The notes: generated by a model from the sequence alone, not told the origin. A stretch of 64,000 nucleotides of DNA from Peribacillus asahii (GCF_004006295.1 NZ_CP026095.1:4614501-4678500); one strand, 5' to 3'; shown: positions 47,741 to 56,694, counted from the stretch's first letter. A program made the numbers and translations.

Positions 47741-48214
47741 CTATTTCGTTAATGCTTCGACTTTCGCCTCGGTCGCAGCGAGTAAATTTTCAACAGTTAG
47801 TTCGATTTGCGTACCAATTTTGCCACCGCTGACAATGATTGTATCGAGATTTTCAGCACTATCATCCACAAAGGTTGGATATAGCTTCTTCATCCCAATC
47901 GGAGAGCAGCCACCGCGGATATAGCCAGTCCATTTTAAAAGGTCTTTGACATGAAGCATTTCAATCTTCTTCTCACCCGCTGCTTTAGCTGCTTTTTTCA
48001 AATCTAGTTCTTCTCCTACTGGAATGACAAAGACATATACATGCTGTGGGGCACCATGAGCGACTAACGTTTTAAACACTGACTCAGGGCTTTTGCCAAT
48101 TTTCTCAGCAACCGATAAGCCGTCAATTTTGCCATCTTGATTGTCGTATCCCATCATCTGATAGTCGATTTTCTTTGCATCAAGAAGACGCATCGCATTT
48201 GTTTTACTAGCCAT
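47741..48214 (-). CDS. ybaK: Cys-tRNA(Pro)/Cys-tRNA(Cys) deacylase YbaK
   Basis: YbaK-type proteins remove cysteine from mischarged tRNA-Pro. The 157-residue protein has the family core KTNAMRLLDAKKIDY, the conserved lysine in SVFKTLVAHG and the GGCSPIGMKKLYPTFVD loop. ATG at 48214 fits the family start although the spacing from AAAGGAG is long (12 nt); a TTG three codons earlier is the alternative. It begins 30 bp after pduO with no terminator between, so it appears to be the last gene of the cobalamin operon, an odd partner. Confidence 0.88.
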   Translation of the reverse strand: MASKTNAMRLLDAKKIDYQMMGYDNQDGKIDGLSVAEKIGKSPESVFKTLVAHGAPQHVYVFVIPVGEELDLKKAAKAAGEKKIEMLHVKDLLKWTGYIRGGCSPIGMKKLYPTFVDDSAENLDTIIVSGGKIGTQIELTVENLLAATEAKVEALTK

Positions 48215-48244
48215 AGAAAACAAGAACTCCTTTAATCTAAACGC

Positions 48245-48835
48245 TTATTCTGTCTCGCGTTCCTTTCTTTTTCCACCGCGGAATACATTCGCACTACGCG
48301 CATATTCTACATCGCTCACACCTAAACGGAAGTTAATAACACGGGCAACTGCAAATAGATAATCTGATAAGCGATTTAAATATTGAAGTGCTAAAGGAGA
48401 CACGGCAGCTCCCGTTTTCACAAGGGCAACAACTAATCGTTCTGCACGACGAGTCACTGTACGAGCAAGGTGAATTGTTGCCGCTGCCTTTGATCCTCCT
48501 GGTAAAATAAATCGCTCTAATGCTGGAGCTTCTACGATAAATGCATCAATTCTCTCTTCTAAATATGTAATCGCTTCATCCGTTAATTTTTTCGGTGCTT
48601 TTTCAGAAATGGTTGCTAAGTCGCCGCCACAGTCAAATAGCTCATGTTGAATTTTTTCAAGATCTGCTAATACATCAGCAAAAACAGCAGGGTCTAACTC
48701 CGTCACCGCAAGCCCAATATAACTATTCACTTCGTCAACTGTACCATAAGACTCCACTCGAATATCGTCTTTATCTAAACGACCGCCAATCACACTTGTT
48801 TGTCCTTTATCACCTGTACGTGTGTAAATCTTCAT
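48245..48835 (-). CDS. pduO: Cob(I)alamin adenosyltransferase, PduO type
   Basis: The enzyme puts the adenosyl group on cob(I)alamin to make coenzyme B12. The 196-residue helical protein has the PduO ATP-binding N-terminus YTRTGDKGQTSVIGG and later ARTVTRRAERLVVAL and LQYLNRLSDYLFAVARV. It is unrelated in fold to the CobO/BtuR type also encoded here at 58517. PduO would serve salvage and late assembly, and would supply IcmF with cofactor. Confidence 0.94.
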   Translation of the reverse strand: MKIYTRTGDKGQTSVIGGRLDKDDIRVESYGTVDEVNSYIGLAVTELDPAVFADVLADLEKIQHELFDCGGDLATISEKAPKKLTDEAITYLEERIDAFIVEAPALERFILPGGSKAAATIHLARTVTRRAERLVVALVKTGAAVSPLALQYLNRLSDYLFAVARVINFRLGVSDVEYARSANVFRGGKRKERETE

Positions 48836-48850
48836 AAAAAAATTCCTCCT

Positions 48851-49276
48851 CTACTTTACTTGTTGAGCTATTCCATACCAAATGATATCGACACGGCTAG
48901 AAGCAGCAGCTATATCTTGAAAAACCCAGCCGGAAGCATCGCGCCAAGTTCGATCATACGCTTCAATGGGGACAATCCCTTTTGTAATATCCGCTCCAAT
49001 GATAATACAACACCTTGTTTTTTTCTCCTCTTCCCATATTCGCCATCGTTTGATGATTTCCTGCCATTTCATGCGAATTGCTGCTGCCGTTTGCTGTTGT
49101 ACTTCGTTTCGAAGCCACATCTCGATTCCTTGCAAGACAACAAAATCTTCATCGAAATCAAAGGGAAGTGCTTCACCTCGATAAGCAGATATCCATTGCA
49201 CCGGTGCCTCCTCAGAGTAATAGTTTCTTACCCATTCTGCTTTTCCATTATAGGCACCACCCGTAACGAAGTGCAT
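48851..49276 (-). CDS. CobU-like paralog, probably without guanylyltransferase activity
   Basis: The 141-residue protein begins MHFVTGGAYNGKAEWVRN, a CobU-style P-loop (GGxxxGK), and keeps ISAYRGEALP and CIIIGADITKGIVP blocks. It lacks the His-containing RVNRHQEDR segment that carries GMP in the true CobU at 50591, and the C-terminal half is shorter. It could act only as a kinase or play another role. ATG at 49276 has GGAGGGGAG before it. It overlaps cobC by 49 bp, implying coupled translation. Confidence 0.7.
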   Translation of the reverse strand: MHFVTGGAYNGKAEWVRNYYSEEAPVQWISAYRGEALPFDFDEDFVVLQGIEMWLRNEVQQQTAAAIRMKWQEIIKRWRIWEEEKKTRCCIIIGADITKGIVPIEAYDRTWRDASGWVFQDIAAASSRVDIIWYGIAQQVK

Positions 49277-49851
49277 CGCTCTCCCCTCCTCCATGCCTCT
49301 TTATCATTCCAAAATAGTTCATAACCGCCCGCATGCGGAATTTGCCAATCCCAAAACGACTTTTCCTCAGGAGCATAACGAGCTAACAATTCACGAACAA
49401 CGCCGCCATGTGTCATAATCACGATATTCTCTACTTTTCCAATGTTAAGATTTCGCCAACCTTCCCTAATTCTTTCCGAAAAAACAGGGTAGCTTTCTCC
49501 CTCTGGAACATCCGCTTTCATCGGGTTTTCCAGCCAAGTTTGATAGTATGAATCTTCCTTCAATTGTTCATACGTTTTCCCTTCCCAAAGCCCCCAATTC
49601 ATTTCACGAAAAGCGGAGTCTGATATAATAGAGGCAGTCGGAAATAGGAGCTGTGCAGTTGTTACACAACGAGGCAAATCGCTGGAAATGATATGTTCAT
49701 ATGTATCAAAACAGCCGGCTAGTGCCTGAATGTCTGCCTTGCCGCCTTCACTCAAAGGAGAATCTGTCCAACCGAGATAGGCCTTTCGCTCGTTAGCCTC
49801 TGTTAGCCCGTGACGAAGTAATGTAATAGCCATAGAATGAACCATAACCAT
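49228..49851 (-). CDS. cobC: Alpha-ribazole phosphatase (CobC-like histidine phosphatase)
   Basis: The enzyme removes phosphate from alpha-ribazole 5'-phosphate or adenosylcobalamin 5'-phosphate at the end of nucleotide-loop assembly. The 207-residue histidine phosphatase has TLLRHGLTEANE (phosphohistidine), SSDLPRCVTTAQLL, FREMNWGLWEG and MTHGGVVREL. ATG at 49851 has AAGGAG 7 nt upstream; an ATG six codons later also fits the family start. It overlaps the end of cobS by 49 bp. Confidence 0.88.
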   Translation of the reverse strand: MVMVHSMAITLLRHGLTEANERKAYLGWTDSPLSEGGKADIQALAGCFDTYEHIISSDLPRCVTTAQLLFPTASIISDSAFREMNWGLWEGKTYEQLKEDSYYQTWLENPMKADVPEGESYPVFSERIREGWRNLNIGKVENIVIMTHGGVVRELLARYAPEEKSFWDWQIPHAGGYELFWNDKEAWRRGERCTSLRVVPIMEKQNG

Positions 49852-50594
49852 AATTCCACTCCTTCCACTGATGCACCTAATACGTCCCCAGTGATTCCGC
49901 CATACCATTGCACAATTTTCTTCTTAAGAAATAGCAAAAATAAACCGGTTGCTATCATAAGAATCATTAATAAAATACCGAGTTTCGTTCCTAATACAAA
50001 GGCTATCACAGCACTTGCCAGTAAATATAACCAATAAACGTACAGACTATTTTTGCGGGCAGCACTTTGAAAAAAAGCCCCTAAGCCTTCTTGTTTAGCC
50101 AGCGGCATTTTACAGAGCAAATAGCCCATCACGCACTTGCTTAAAAACGGCATAATAATGATGAGAAAATAACTCCAAATCGTTAGGCGGTCAACAATCT
50201 CATAAATAAATAAGAAACGCATAGCGAGCAGCACAATAACTGAAATGACACCGAAAGCACCTGTACGCGAATCTTTCATAATCTCTAAACGTCGTTCTTT
50301 ATCCTGATAGGAAAAAAACGCATCGCTCGTATCAATCCAGCCGTCAAGATGCAGACCACCGGTTAACACAATCGTTAATAACCAAAGAACAAAAGCGATT
50401 GAAAGCGTTGAAAACGGAGTCCATTCAACCATTGCATATAAAACGGTTCCCATCACCAAGCCGAGTAACACCCCTACTAGAGGAAATGTTTGAATTGCGC
50501 GATGGATAAATGGTTTCTCCATTGGCAGTGCTTTTTTCAGCGGAATAACCGTAAAAAATTGCAGGTTGATCAGAAACCCAATCATTGCACTCAT
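49803..50594 (-). CDS. cobS: Adenosylcobinamide-GDP ribazoletransferase CobS
   Basis: CobS joins adenosylcobinamide-GDP to alpha-ribazole (phosphate) in the membrane. The 263-residue protein has multiple helices and the family motif GGLHLDGWIDTSDAFFSYQD followed by RLEIMKDSRTGAFGV, acidic residues that bind magnesium. ATG at 50594 has AAGGAGG upstream and overlaps the cobU stop by 4 bp; a 13-codon longer frame is rejected. Confidence 0.94.
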   Translation of the reverse strand: MSAMIGFLINLQFFTVIPLKKALPMEKPFIHRAIQTFPLVGVLLGLVMGTVLYAMVEWTPFSTLSIAFVLWLLTIVLTGGLHLDGWIDTSDAFFSYQDKERRLEIMKDSRTGAFGVISVIVLLAMRFLFIYEIVDRLTIWSYFLIIIMPFLSKCVMGYLLCKMPLAKQEGLGAFFQSAARKNSLYVYWLYLLASAVIAFVLGTKLGILLMILMIATGLFLLFLKKKIVQWYGGITGDVLGASVEGVELWLWFILWLLHYFVTG

Positions 50595-51166
50595 ATTCGT
50601 GTGCCTCCTTTTTTCATGACCGGTATCCCCCATTCAACCATGTACGCTGCATCAGCACGTTCTACAATGCCTTGATGAAGCAAGCCTAACATTTTCGCAT
50701 ATGTATGCAAAAATTCGTTGTGGAAAATTGGTTCTTGAACCACTTCATTGCTTACAATAATCAAACAAGCAGCGTGACGCTGAATTTCTTCAATACCCTT
50801 CATAATTTTTATGAAAGTCTCTTCTAAAAACTCCGCTTCAAGCGGCTTTTGCGGTGTAAATAATTCATTATCCACAAGCGTTGTTAAACAATCTAATAAA
50901 ACGACAGAATCTTGATTGATTCCCTCTACTATTCTCTCAATATCAGTAGGGAATTCCCATGTTTTCCATGGAATCGGACTGTTCTCACGATCCTCTTGAT
51001 GTCTATTTACACGCTCTGCCATTTCAGCATCAAATACTCGTCCGCATGCCAAATAGTGAAGAGTGGCATGTTGCTCTATAGCCCATTCTTGCGCAGTTTG
51101 TTCGGCAAAGCGGCTCTTTCCACTTCTGACGCCACCTGTTATAAAGTAGAGTGCTGCTTTCGCCAT
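50591..51166 (-). CDS. cobU: Adenosylcobinamide kinase/guanylyltransferase CobU
   Basis: CobU phosphorylates adenosylcobinamide and then transfers GMP to it. The 191-residue protein has the P-loop ITGGVRSGKSRFAE, the GMP-accepting histidine segment AERVNRHQEDREN, LLDCLTTLVDNELF (Walker B-like) and IVSNEVVQEPI. It overlaps cobD by 28 bp and cobS by 4 bp. A second, reduced CobU-like gene lies two genes downstream. Confidence 0.94.
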   Translation of the reverse strand: MAKAALYFITGGVRSGKSRFAEQTAQEWAIEQHATLHYLACGRVFDAEMAERVNRHQEDRENSPIPWKTWEFPTDIERIVEGINQDSVVLLDCLTTLVDNELFTPQKPLEAEFLEETFIKIMKGIEEIQRHAACLIIVSNEVVQEPIFHNEFLHTYAKMLGLLHQGIVERADAAYMVEWGIPVMKKGGTRI

Positions 51167-52224
51167 TCACGTAATCCCTCCATCAATACTTCATTATCCC
51201 GTTTACTTTTAATCGCGAAACGAAGCCATCTCCCATCTAATCCTGGAAAATTATACGTGTGGCGTGGGATAATCCCCCGGCTTAATAAAAATTTCAACAT
51301 CGCCGTTGAATCTTTAACTTTTGAATCTTTTAATAGGTAAAAGTTAATGGAACTATCAGAAACATCAAACTCATATTCTTCAAAAAACGAAAATAGTTTC
51401 TGTTTTTGCTCATGGATATACGCCCTCGTTTTCTCTACGTATATCTCTTCAGTAAGACAGAGCTTCCCTGCCTCTAGTGCAATAGCATTAACACTCCAAT
51501 GCGGTTTATACGGTTTTAATTGCTGAATCATTTCTGCATCTGCTAATAAATAGCCTAAACGTAAACCTGGAATGGCAAAAATTTTCGTTAACGAACGTAA
51601 AATCATAACATGCTTATATTGAGCAAGAAGTGGTGCATAGGTAAAAGAATCTTCTGTAAAATCATAAAATGCCTCATCAATGACAACCATACAGTTCGCT
51701 TGTTCACATTCCACAATGAGTTCACGAACCGATTCTCTCGCGAAGGAAATACCTGTAGGATTATTCGGTGTACATAAAAAAACAGCATCATTTTTTTGCA
51801 AATACGGACGCAATGACTCGATATGTAACTCCCAATTCGGTTCTTGCAGCTGATAAAAACTCACATCACAGCCCGCAGCGTGACAGCTTTCTGCATATTC
51901 AGCAAAAGCAGGCTGAATAATCAGCACCTTCTTGCCCGCTAACAAACGCGCAACAAGGGTAATCATTTCTGCACCGCCATTCCCAACCAGAATAGAATGT
52001 TCCGAAAGCTGCTCTTTATAAGCTAAAAGTTTTGTCAACTCCACAGCATGCGGATCTGGATAATGGATCATGCTGTTAAACAGACGAGACCAATGCTCTT
52101 GTAAGCTAGAAGGAGGGCCTAGAGGATTAATGTTCGCGCTAAAGTCGACATAGGATGAAGGCATGTCCATTCCAAGCGCTTCATATAAGTAATGCGGATT
52201 AGCTCCATGAGTTGGTAATGCCAT
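51139..52224 (-). CDS. cobD: Threonine-phosphate decarboxylase CobD
   Basis: This PLP enzyme makes (R)-1-amino-2-propanol phosphate, the linker between corrin and nucleotide loop. The 361-residue fold-type I aminotransferase has DFSANINPLGPP at the N-terminus, FLCTPNNPTG, VVIDEAFYDF and the PLP lysine in RSLTKIFAIPGLRLGY. It follows cbiB, whose product uses the linker; their frames overlap by 26 bp. Confidence 0.93.
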   Translation of the reverse strand: MALPTHGANPHYLYEALGMDMPSSYVDFSANINPLGPPSSLQEHWSRLFNSMIHYPDPHAVELTKLLAYKEQLSEHSILVGNGGAEMITLVARLLAGKKVLIIQPAFAEYAESCHAAGCDVSFYQLQEPNWELHIESLRPYLQKNDAVFLCTPNNPTGISFARESVRELIVECEQANCMVVIDEAFYDFTEDSFTYAPLLAQYKHVMILRSLTKIFAIPGLRLGYLLADAEMIQQLKPYKPHWSVNAIALEAGKLCLTEEIYVEKTRAYIHEQKQKLFSFFEEYEFDVSDSSINFYLLKDSKVKDSTAMLKFLLSRGIIPRHTYNFPGLDGRWLRFAIKSKRDNEVLMEGLREWRKQHSTL

Positions 52225-53167
52225 AATAAATCAAGCCCCCTAACCAAAGCAGTATTAAGAAAAGCACCGACGCGAAATGCATAATAGAGATTGTCTTACG
52301 AATATGAATGGCTTTTAATGGAACAAGAGGCTGCCCCATTTTTGCACGATAAGAAACCACGCCTTTATACACATTACGACCGCCCAATTGAATACCTAAA
52401 AGAGAAGCCACTGCCGCTTCTGTCCATCCGCTATTTGGACTTGGATGACGCTTTGCATCTGCCCATAATATCAACCAGCGCCTTTTCCACTGATGATAGC
52501 GTGACGGATAACCGAGCAGCATTAAAAAACCTGTTAGTCGACTCGGTATCCAGTTCACAACATCATCTAACTTAGCAGATGCCCAGCCGAACTCTCCGTA
52601 TTTATCATTGCGATAACCAACCATCGAATCGCATGTATTAATCGCTCGGTACACCATCGCTAGCGGAGCCCCGCCAATAAGAGCCCAAAATAAAGGAGCC
52701 GTAATGCCGTCACTCGTATTTTCGGCGACTGTTTCAACCGTTCCGCGAACAATTTCACCTTCATCCAGCTGATCCGTATCACGACCAACAATATAAGAAA
52801 GCTTTAAACGAGCTTCTGACATATCTCCCTCTACAAGCGGACGAAATACGTCCATCCCTGCCTGACGAAGACTTTTTTGAGCAATCGTTGTAAAAATTAA
52901 AATCGCTTCCACAATGATTCCTGCAATCATATGTAATTGATAAGCCAAATAGGTAATCGCAACCGTTAATCCAAATGCTAGCAGCAAAACAATCACTAGC
53001 ATGACCATGCCTTTTTGTTTCTTATAATGACCTGTATTTAACTTTTGATCTAATCGGCTAATAAGCGTCCCTATCCATTTGACTGGATGCGGCCACTTAG
53101 GAGGATCCCCAATCAATACATCGAGGAAAAACGCCAATGTAATAGCATATAGATGAGTTAGTATCAT
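52199..53167 (-). CDS. cbiB: Adenosylcobinamide-phosphate synthase CbiB
   Basis: CbiB attaches aminopropanol (phosphate) to adenosylcobyric acid in the membrane. The 322-residue protein has several helices and the motifs DVLIGDPPKWPHPVKWIG, VGRDTDQLDEGEIVRGTVETVAENTSDG and APLFWALIGGAPLAMVYRAINTCDSMVGYRN. It overlaps the BtuD-CbiZ gene by 4 bp. Confidence 0.95.
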   Translation of the reverse strand: MILTHLYAITLAFFLDVLIGDPPKWPHPVKWIGTLISRLDQKLNTGHYKKQKGMVMLVIVLLLAFGLTVAITYLAYQLHMIAGIIVEAILIFTTIAQKSLRQAGMDVFRPLVEGDMSEARLKLSYIVGRDTDQLDEGEIVRGTVETVAENTSDGITAPLFWALIGGAPLAMVYRAINTCDSMVGYRNDKYGEFGWASAKLDDVVNWIPSRLTGFLMLLGYPSRYHQWKRRWLILWADAKRHPSPNSGWTEAAVASLLGIQLGGRNVYKGVVSYRAKMGQPLVPLKAIHIRKTISIMHFASVLFLILLWLGGLIYYGITNSWS

Positions 53168-54633
53168 GTTCGCTTCACCCGCTCATTTCTTTCAATTGCT
53201 TCAACCGTACAATCGTATACACCTCGACTAATCAGCTTTCCGAGCGGCGTAATTGTACCCGCATATTGAAGCCTCTCTCCTCGCTGTGTAGCGGCGATTA
53301 ATATACTATCTGTTGATGTTCCTGTTGCCCAGGTATTTGTAACTGGATCTTTCACGCCAAGTTCATGTAAGGCTTTTACTTTCGCTTCTGTTGCCGTGAC
53401 AATGCTATGAATGAATGCTTCTTCAGCTACGTGACCGTTGATAAATATCCACGTATTAATCGTTCCTGGCCTTGGCGCATCTGAATGTTGATCAGCAAGC
53501 GAAGCATCAACTGCGTTCCCGACTCCCGCCGTCACAACGACAAAGATTGAGAAGTTTTCTCCCTGTAAAAACCGATAAGACACCGCTTCTAAAAAAACAG
53601 CTGTCATCATGCCAACTGTTTCACTCGGTTCAAATCCATAACTTCGTAAATAATCCGTCATTTCTTCTACATGATTCTCACAACTATATGTATGAGACAC
53701 ATGACGATTCACAAATGCCTGATGCCATCCAGTTCCAGAACCTGTCACTCCTGAAGACATCGTCCGCAATGGAATCGGGGCATGTAATTGAATCATTTCA
53801 TCTGAAACCTTTAAATATTCCCCATTAATCACACATGATTCTTTCTCTGAATCATGCTGATCGGGGACAATAAACATTTGCGGTCTTGGAATCGCTGGAT
53901 GTGGATGCTTTTCAATCTCTGTTCGATATACTTGCTGAATTCGTTCTTGCTTTAGCACCTCATTTGGAATGTCGTTTACCCTTACTTGGCCTTTTTCAAG
54001 CAGCATTAAACGAGCACAATATAAACCAGCTAAATTTAAATCATGAAAAATAGCAATGACCGTTAGCTCATACTCCATCGCCATCTTTTTCATTAAATCG
54101 AGCAGCCCTTTTTGATAGGAAAGATCGAGATGATTCGTTGGTTCATCTAGAAATAAAATTTCTGGTTCTTGAGCAAGTGCTTGGGCTAACAATACACGTT
54201 GTCGTTCTCCCCCAGATAACTGTTCAAACTGATAATCGCTAAAATCGGCTACCCCTGTCTGTTCCATTACTTTCTGAACAACGGCTTCATCTTCGTCTGA
54301 CCATGAATGAAATAGACCTTTTTGATGGGCATATCGACCGAGTGAAACGGTTTCTTTCACCGTATAAGAAAACGCAAGCGAAGAATGCTGTGGTAAAACG
54401 GCAATCACTTGTGCTAATTGCTTTGCTGAATATTCCTTTAGACTTTTGCCTTTAATTTTAATTGTACCGGCTTCATAAGCTAACACGCCGCTTAACATGC
54501 TTAGGAGTGTTGTTTTTCCGCTTCCATTTGGGCCGAGTATTCCAAACAACTCCCCTTTATTTACCGTAAAAGAAACCGAATCTAAGACAGGGTGATTATA
54601 ATACCCACCCGATAACCCCGTTACTTCAAGCAT
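53164..54633 (-). CDS. BtuD-CbiZ fusion: cobalamin ABC ATPase plus adenosylcobinamide amidohydrolase
   Basis: The 489-residue protein has two parts. Residues 1 to about 250 are an ABC ATPase of the iron/B12 uptake class: Walker A GPNGSGKTT (34-42), signature LSGGERQRV near 138, Walker B ILFLDEPTNHLDL near 158. Residues from about 265 match CbiZ: SSGVTGSGTGWHQAFVNRHV, VTAGVGNAVDA, PGTINTWIFINGHV and TWATGTSTDSILIA. CbiZ cleaves the amide bond of imported adenosylcobinamide or pseudo-B12, giving cobyric acid for remodelling. The fusion ties import to salvage and is known in some bacilli (YvrA-like). It starts 1 bp after btuC. Confidence 0.93.
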   Translation of the reverse strand: MLEVTGLSGGYYNHPVLDSVSFTVNKGELFGILGPNGSGKTTLLSMLSGVLAYEAGTIKIKGKSLKEYSAKQLAQVIAVLPQHSSLAFSYTVKETVSLGRYAHQKGLFHSWSDEDEAVVQKVMEQTGVADFSDYQFEQLSGGERQRVLLAQALAQEPEILFLDEPTNHLDLSYQKGLLDLMKKMAMEYELTVIAIFHDLNLAGLYCARLMLLEKGQVRVNDIPNEVLKQERIQQVYRTEIEKHPHPAIPRPQMFIVPDQHDSEKESCVINGEYLKVSDEMIQLHAPIPLRTMSSGVTGSGTGWHQAFVNRHVSHTYSCENHVEEMTDYLRSYGFEPSETVGMMTAVFLEAVSYRFLQGENFSIFVVVTAGVGNAVDASLADQHSDAPRPGTINTWIFINGHVAEEAFIHSIVTATEAKVKALHELGVKDPVTNTWATGTSTDSILIAATQRGERLQYAGTITPLGKLISRGVYDCTVEAIERNERVKRT

Positions 54634-54634
54634 C

Positions 54635-55696
54635 TTATCTCTCCCCTTGCCTTCTTCTTTTTAGTAAAATTAAAGCAAATGCCGGCGCACCAATTAAAGA
54701 CGTAATAACGCCAATTGGCAATTCAGATGGTGATATAACCATCCTTGCGACTAAATCAGCTAATATTAAAAAACCACTGCCGATGAGTAACGATAACGGC
54801 AATAAATGTTTATGATCCGGTCCCCAAATTTGCCGAATAATATGAGGAATAACGAGACCAACAAAGCCAATCGTCCCTGATACAGCAACAGCAGCTCCGG
54901 TTAAAACAGAACCTGCTATTAAAATAGTTAACTTCCGTCTTTGTACATTCACACCTAAATGCTTCGCCCGATTTTCCCCAAATGTCATGGCATTTAGTTC
55001 CTGAGTATTCATCATTAAAATCAGTGAACCGATAACGAAAAACGGCAGGATAATTACAATATAGTTCCAACCGCGCATCGACACACTCCCCATGAGCCAG
55101 CCGATAATTTGACGTAATTCCTCACCTGTTAACGCAATCATGAGCGAAATGAACGCACTTAAAAATGAACTAAAAATAATCCCTGTTAAAATAATCGTTT
55201 CAACCTTCATCGATCGATCCATTTTTTTAGCAAAAAGAAGTACACAAAAAATCGTGACGACCGAAAAGATTACGCTCAATATCGGAAGTGTAAAGCTACC
55301 TAAAACAGGTATAGAAAGTCCAAGAAAAATCGTCGCAACGGCTCCAACAGATGCGCCTGAAGAGACCCCTAATGTATATGGATCGGCAAGCGGGTTGCGC
55401 AACAAACCTTGAAAGGCAGCTCCCGCAATAGCGAGAGATGCCCCTACTAAGCCCGCTAACAACACACGCGGCAAGCGAATATTCATGACAATATTCGTAA
55501 ACATCGTATCTGGTTGTGCTGCAATGGGTAAATGAAATACTTCCTTACCTAATATCTGAAATAATGTGAGAAAAGGAACCGAAACTGAACCAATTGAAAT
55601 CCCTACCATCATCGAGAATAGTAGAAAACTAACGGCAATAATATAAGCTAAAGGTTTATTATTAGTTAAAGATTTCCGGATAGATTGCTTCAGCAA
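54635..55696 (-). CDS. btuC: Cobalamin ABC transporter permease (BtuC-like)
   Basis: The 353-residue FecCD-family permease has about ten membrane helices and motifs NIRLPRVLLAGLVGASLAIAG and PLADPYTLGVSSGASVG, then GTIGFVGLVIPHIIRQIWGPDH. The coupling is to the BtuD part of the next gene and the BtuF lipoprotein. The apparent start is TTG at 55696, overlapping the btuF end by 35 bp, with GGGAG 9 nt before it. Confidence 0.9.
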   Translation of the reverse strand: MLKQSIRKSLTNNKPLAYIIAVSFLLFSMMVGISIGSVSVPFLTLFQILGKEVFHLPIAAQPDTMFTNIVMNIRLPRVLLAGLVGASLAIAGAAFQGLLRNPLADPYTLGVSSGASVGAVATIFLGLSIPVLGSFTLPILSVIFSVVTIFCVLLFAKKMDRSMKVETIILTGIIFSSFLSAFISLMIALTGEELRQIIGWLMGSVSMRGWNYIVIILPFFVIGSLILMMNTQELNAMTFGENRAKHLGVNVQRRKLTILIAGSVLTGAAVAVSGTIGFVGLVIPHIIRQIWGPDHKHLLPLSLLIGSGFLILADLVARMVISPSELPIGVITSLIGAPAFALILLKRRRQGER

Positions 55697-56630
55697 GTTC
55701 CTCTACTCCCTCTACTAAACGTGGGCCAGAACGAGTAACTAAATCAGAATGCACATCATAGATCTGTTCCTGTTTAATCGCTGTAACATCTTCCCACCCG
55801 TTGCGGCTTTTCACTTGAGCAACTGGGTCTTCTGTGTAGTATCCATAAGTCGTAACGATTACATCTGGATTAGCAGCAATCATTGATTCTTCATCAATTT
55901 TAGCCCAGCCTTCAAGATCTCCTGCTACATTATCTGCTCCAATGATTTGCAGCATTTCATTCATAAATGTATTTTTACCCGGAGAGTAAATTTCAGGTGC
56001 TGGCGACACTTCAATCAACACTTTCTTACGGTCCTGCTCTGTCACAGCCTTCGCTTTTTCTTCAATCTCCTTTAAATCTTCCTGCATATCTTGAACAAGT
56101 TCTTCTGCTGCTTCGTTTTCACCTGTTGCTTGACCAATCATTTCAATGGATTCATAGACCTGTTCAAAGTTTTGTGAATCATTAACGACTAGTACTGGAA
56201 TACCTACTTCTTTTAATTGTTTAATTCCTTCGCTTCCATTATGAGCATTAGAGGCATGAGCCAGCACTAAATCCGGCTCCATTGCAATTACCTTCTCCGT
56301 ATTCATCTCCATGCCGCCGATTTTCTCAATCTTCTCTACTTCTTTTGGATAATTATCGTTATCTGAAACACCGACAACATTGTCACCTGCCCCTAGTTCA
56401 AAAACAATTTCTGTGTTGCTCGGAATAAGGGAAACAATTTTTTTCGGCTCTTTTTCAATTGTCACTTCTTCACCTGCAGCATCCTTAATTGTCACCGGAA
56501 AAGCTTGAGTAGCAGTTGGTTCATTCCCTTTAGAAGTTGAAGCATTTTCTTCTTTAGAAGAATCACCACATCCTGCCATAAGACCTACCGAAAGTACTAA
56601 CACAGCTGACAAACTAGATAATTTTTTCAT
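55662..56630 (-). CDS. btuF: Cobalamin-binding lipoprotein (BtuF-like)
   Basis: This substrate-binding protein of the B12 ABC transporter is anchored outside the membrane. The 322-residue precursor has a lipoprotein signal with lipobox LMAGC (Cys21), a Ser/Asn-rich linker and a helical-backbone binding fold (KKIVSLIPSNTEIVFELGAGDNVVGV, MEPDLVLAHASNAHN, VIVTTYGYYTEDP). ATG at 56630 follows GGGGGAT; a 10-codon longer frame is rejected. It is the first gene behind the riboswitch. Confidence 0.93.
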   Translation of the reverse strand: MKKLSSLSAVLVLSVGLMAGCGDSSKEENASTSKGNEPTATQAFPVTIKDAAGEEVTIEKEPKKIVSLIPSNTEIVFELGAGDNVVGVSDNDNYPKEVEKIEKIGGMEMNTEKVIAMEPDLVLAHASNAHNGSEGIKQLKEVGIPVLVVNDSQNFEQVYESIEMIGQATGENEAAEELVQDMQEDLKEIEEKAKAVTEQDRKKVLIEVSPAPEIYSPGKNTFMNEMLQIIGADNVAGDLEGWAKIDEESMIAANPDVIVTTYGYYTEDPVAQVKSRNGWEDVTAIKQEQIYDVHSDLVTRSGPRLVEGVEELAEAIYPEIFN

Positions 56631-56663
56631 GCTTATCCCCCATTTTTCTTTTTTGAACATAGA

Positions 56664-56694
56664 AAAAACACCTCCTACAGGATCAGAGGTGTTT
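56664..56694 (-). terminator. Expression-platform terminator of the cobalamin riboswitch
   Basis: AAACACCTC (56666-56674) and GAGGTGTTT (56686-56694) form a 9-bp stem with TTTTTTC following on the minus strand, 34 bp before btuF. It should form when B12 is bound. Confidence 0.88.

Noticed and set aside
49228..49276. Gene overlap as an annotation error (cobC and the CobU-like gene)
   Set aside because: Both starts have good ribosome sites and both proteins keep family motifs to their ends; overlapping frames recur throughout this operon.
53164..54633. Frameshift or assembly join of two genes at the BtuD-CbiZ boundary
   Set aside because: The frame is continuous, both domains are complete, and such fusions are known in bacilli.
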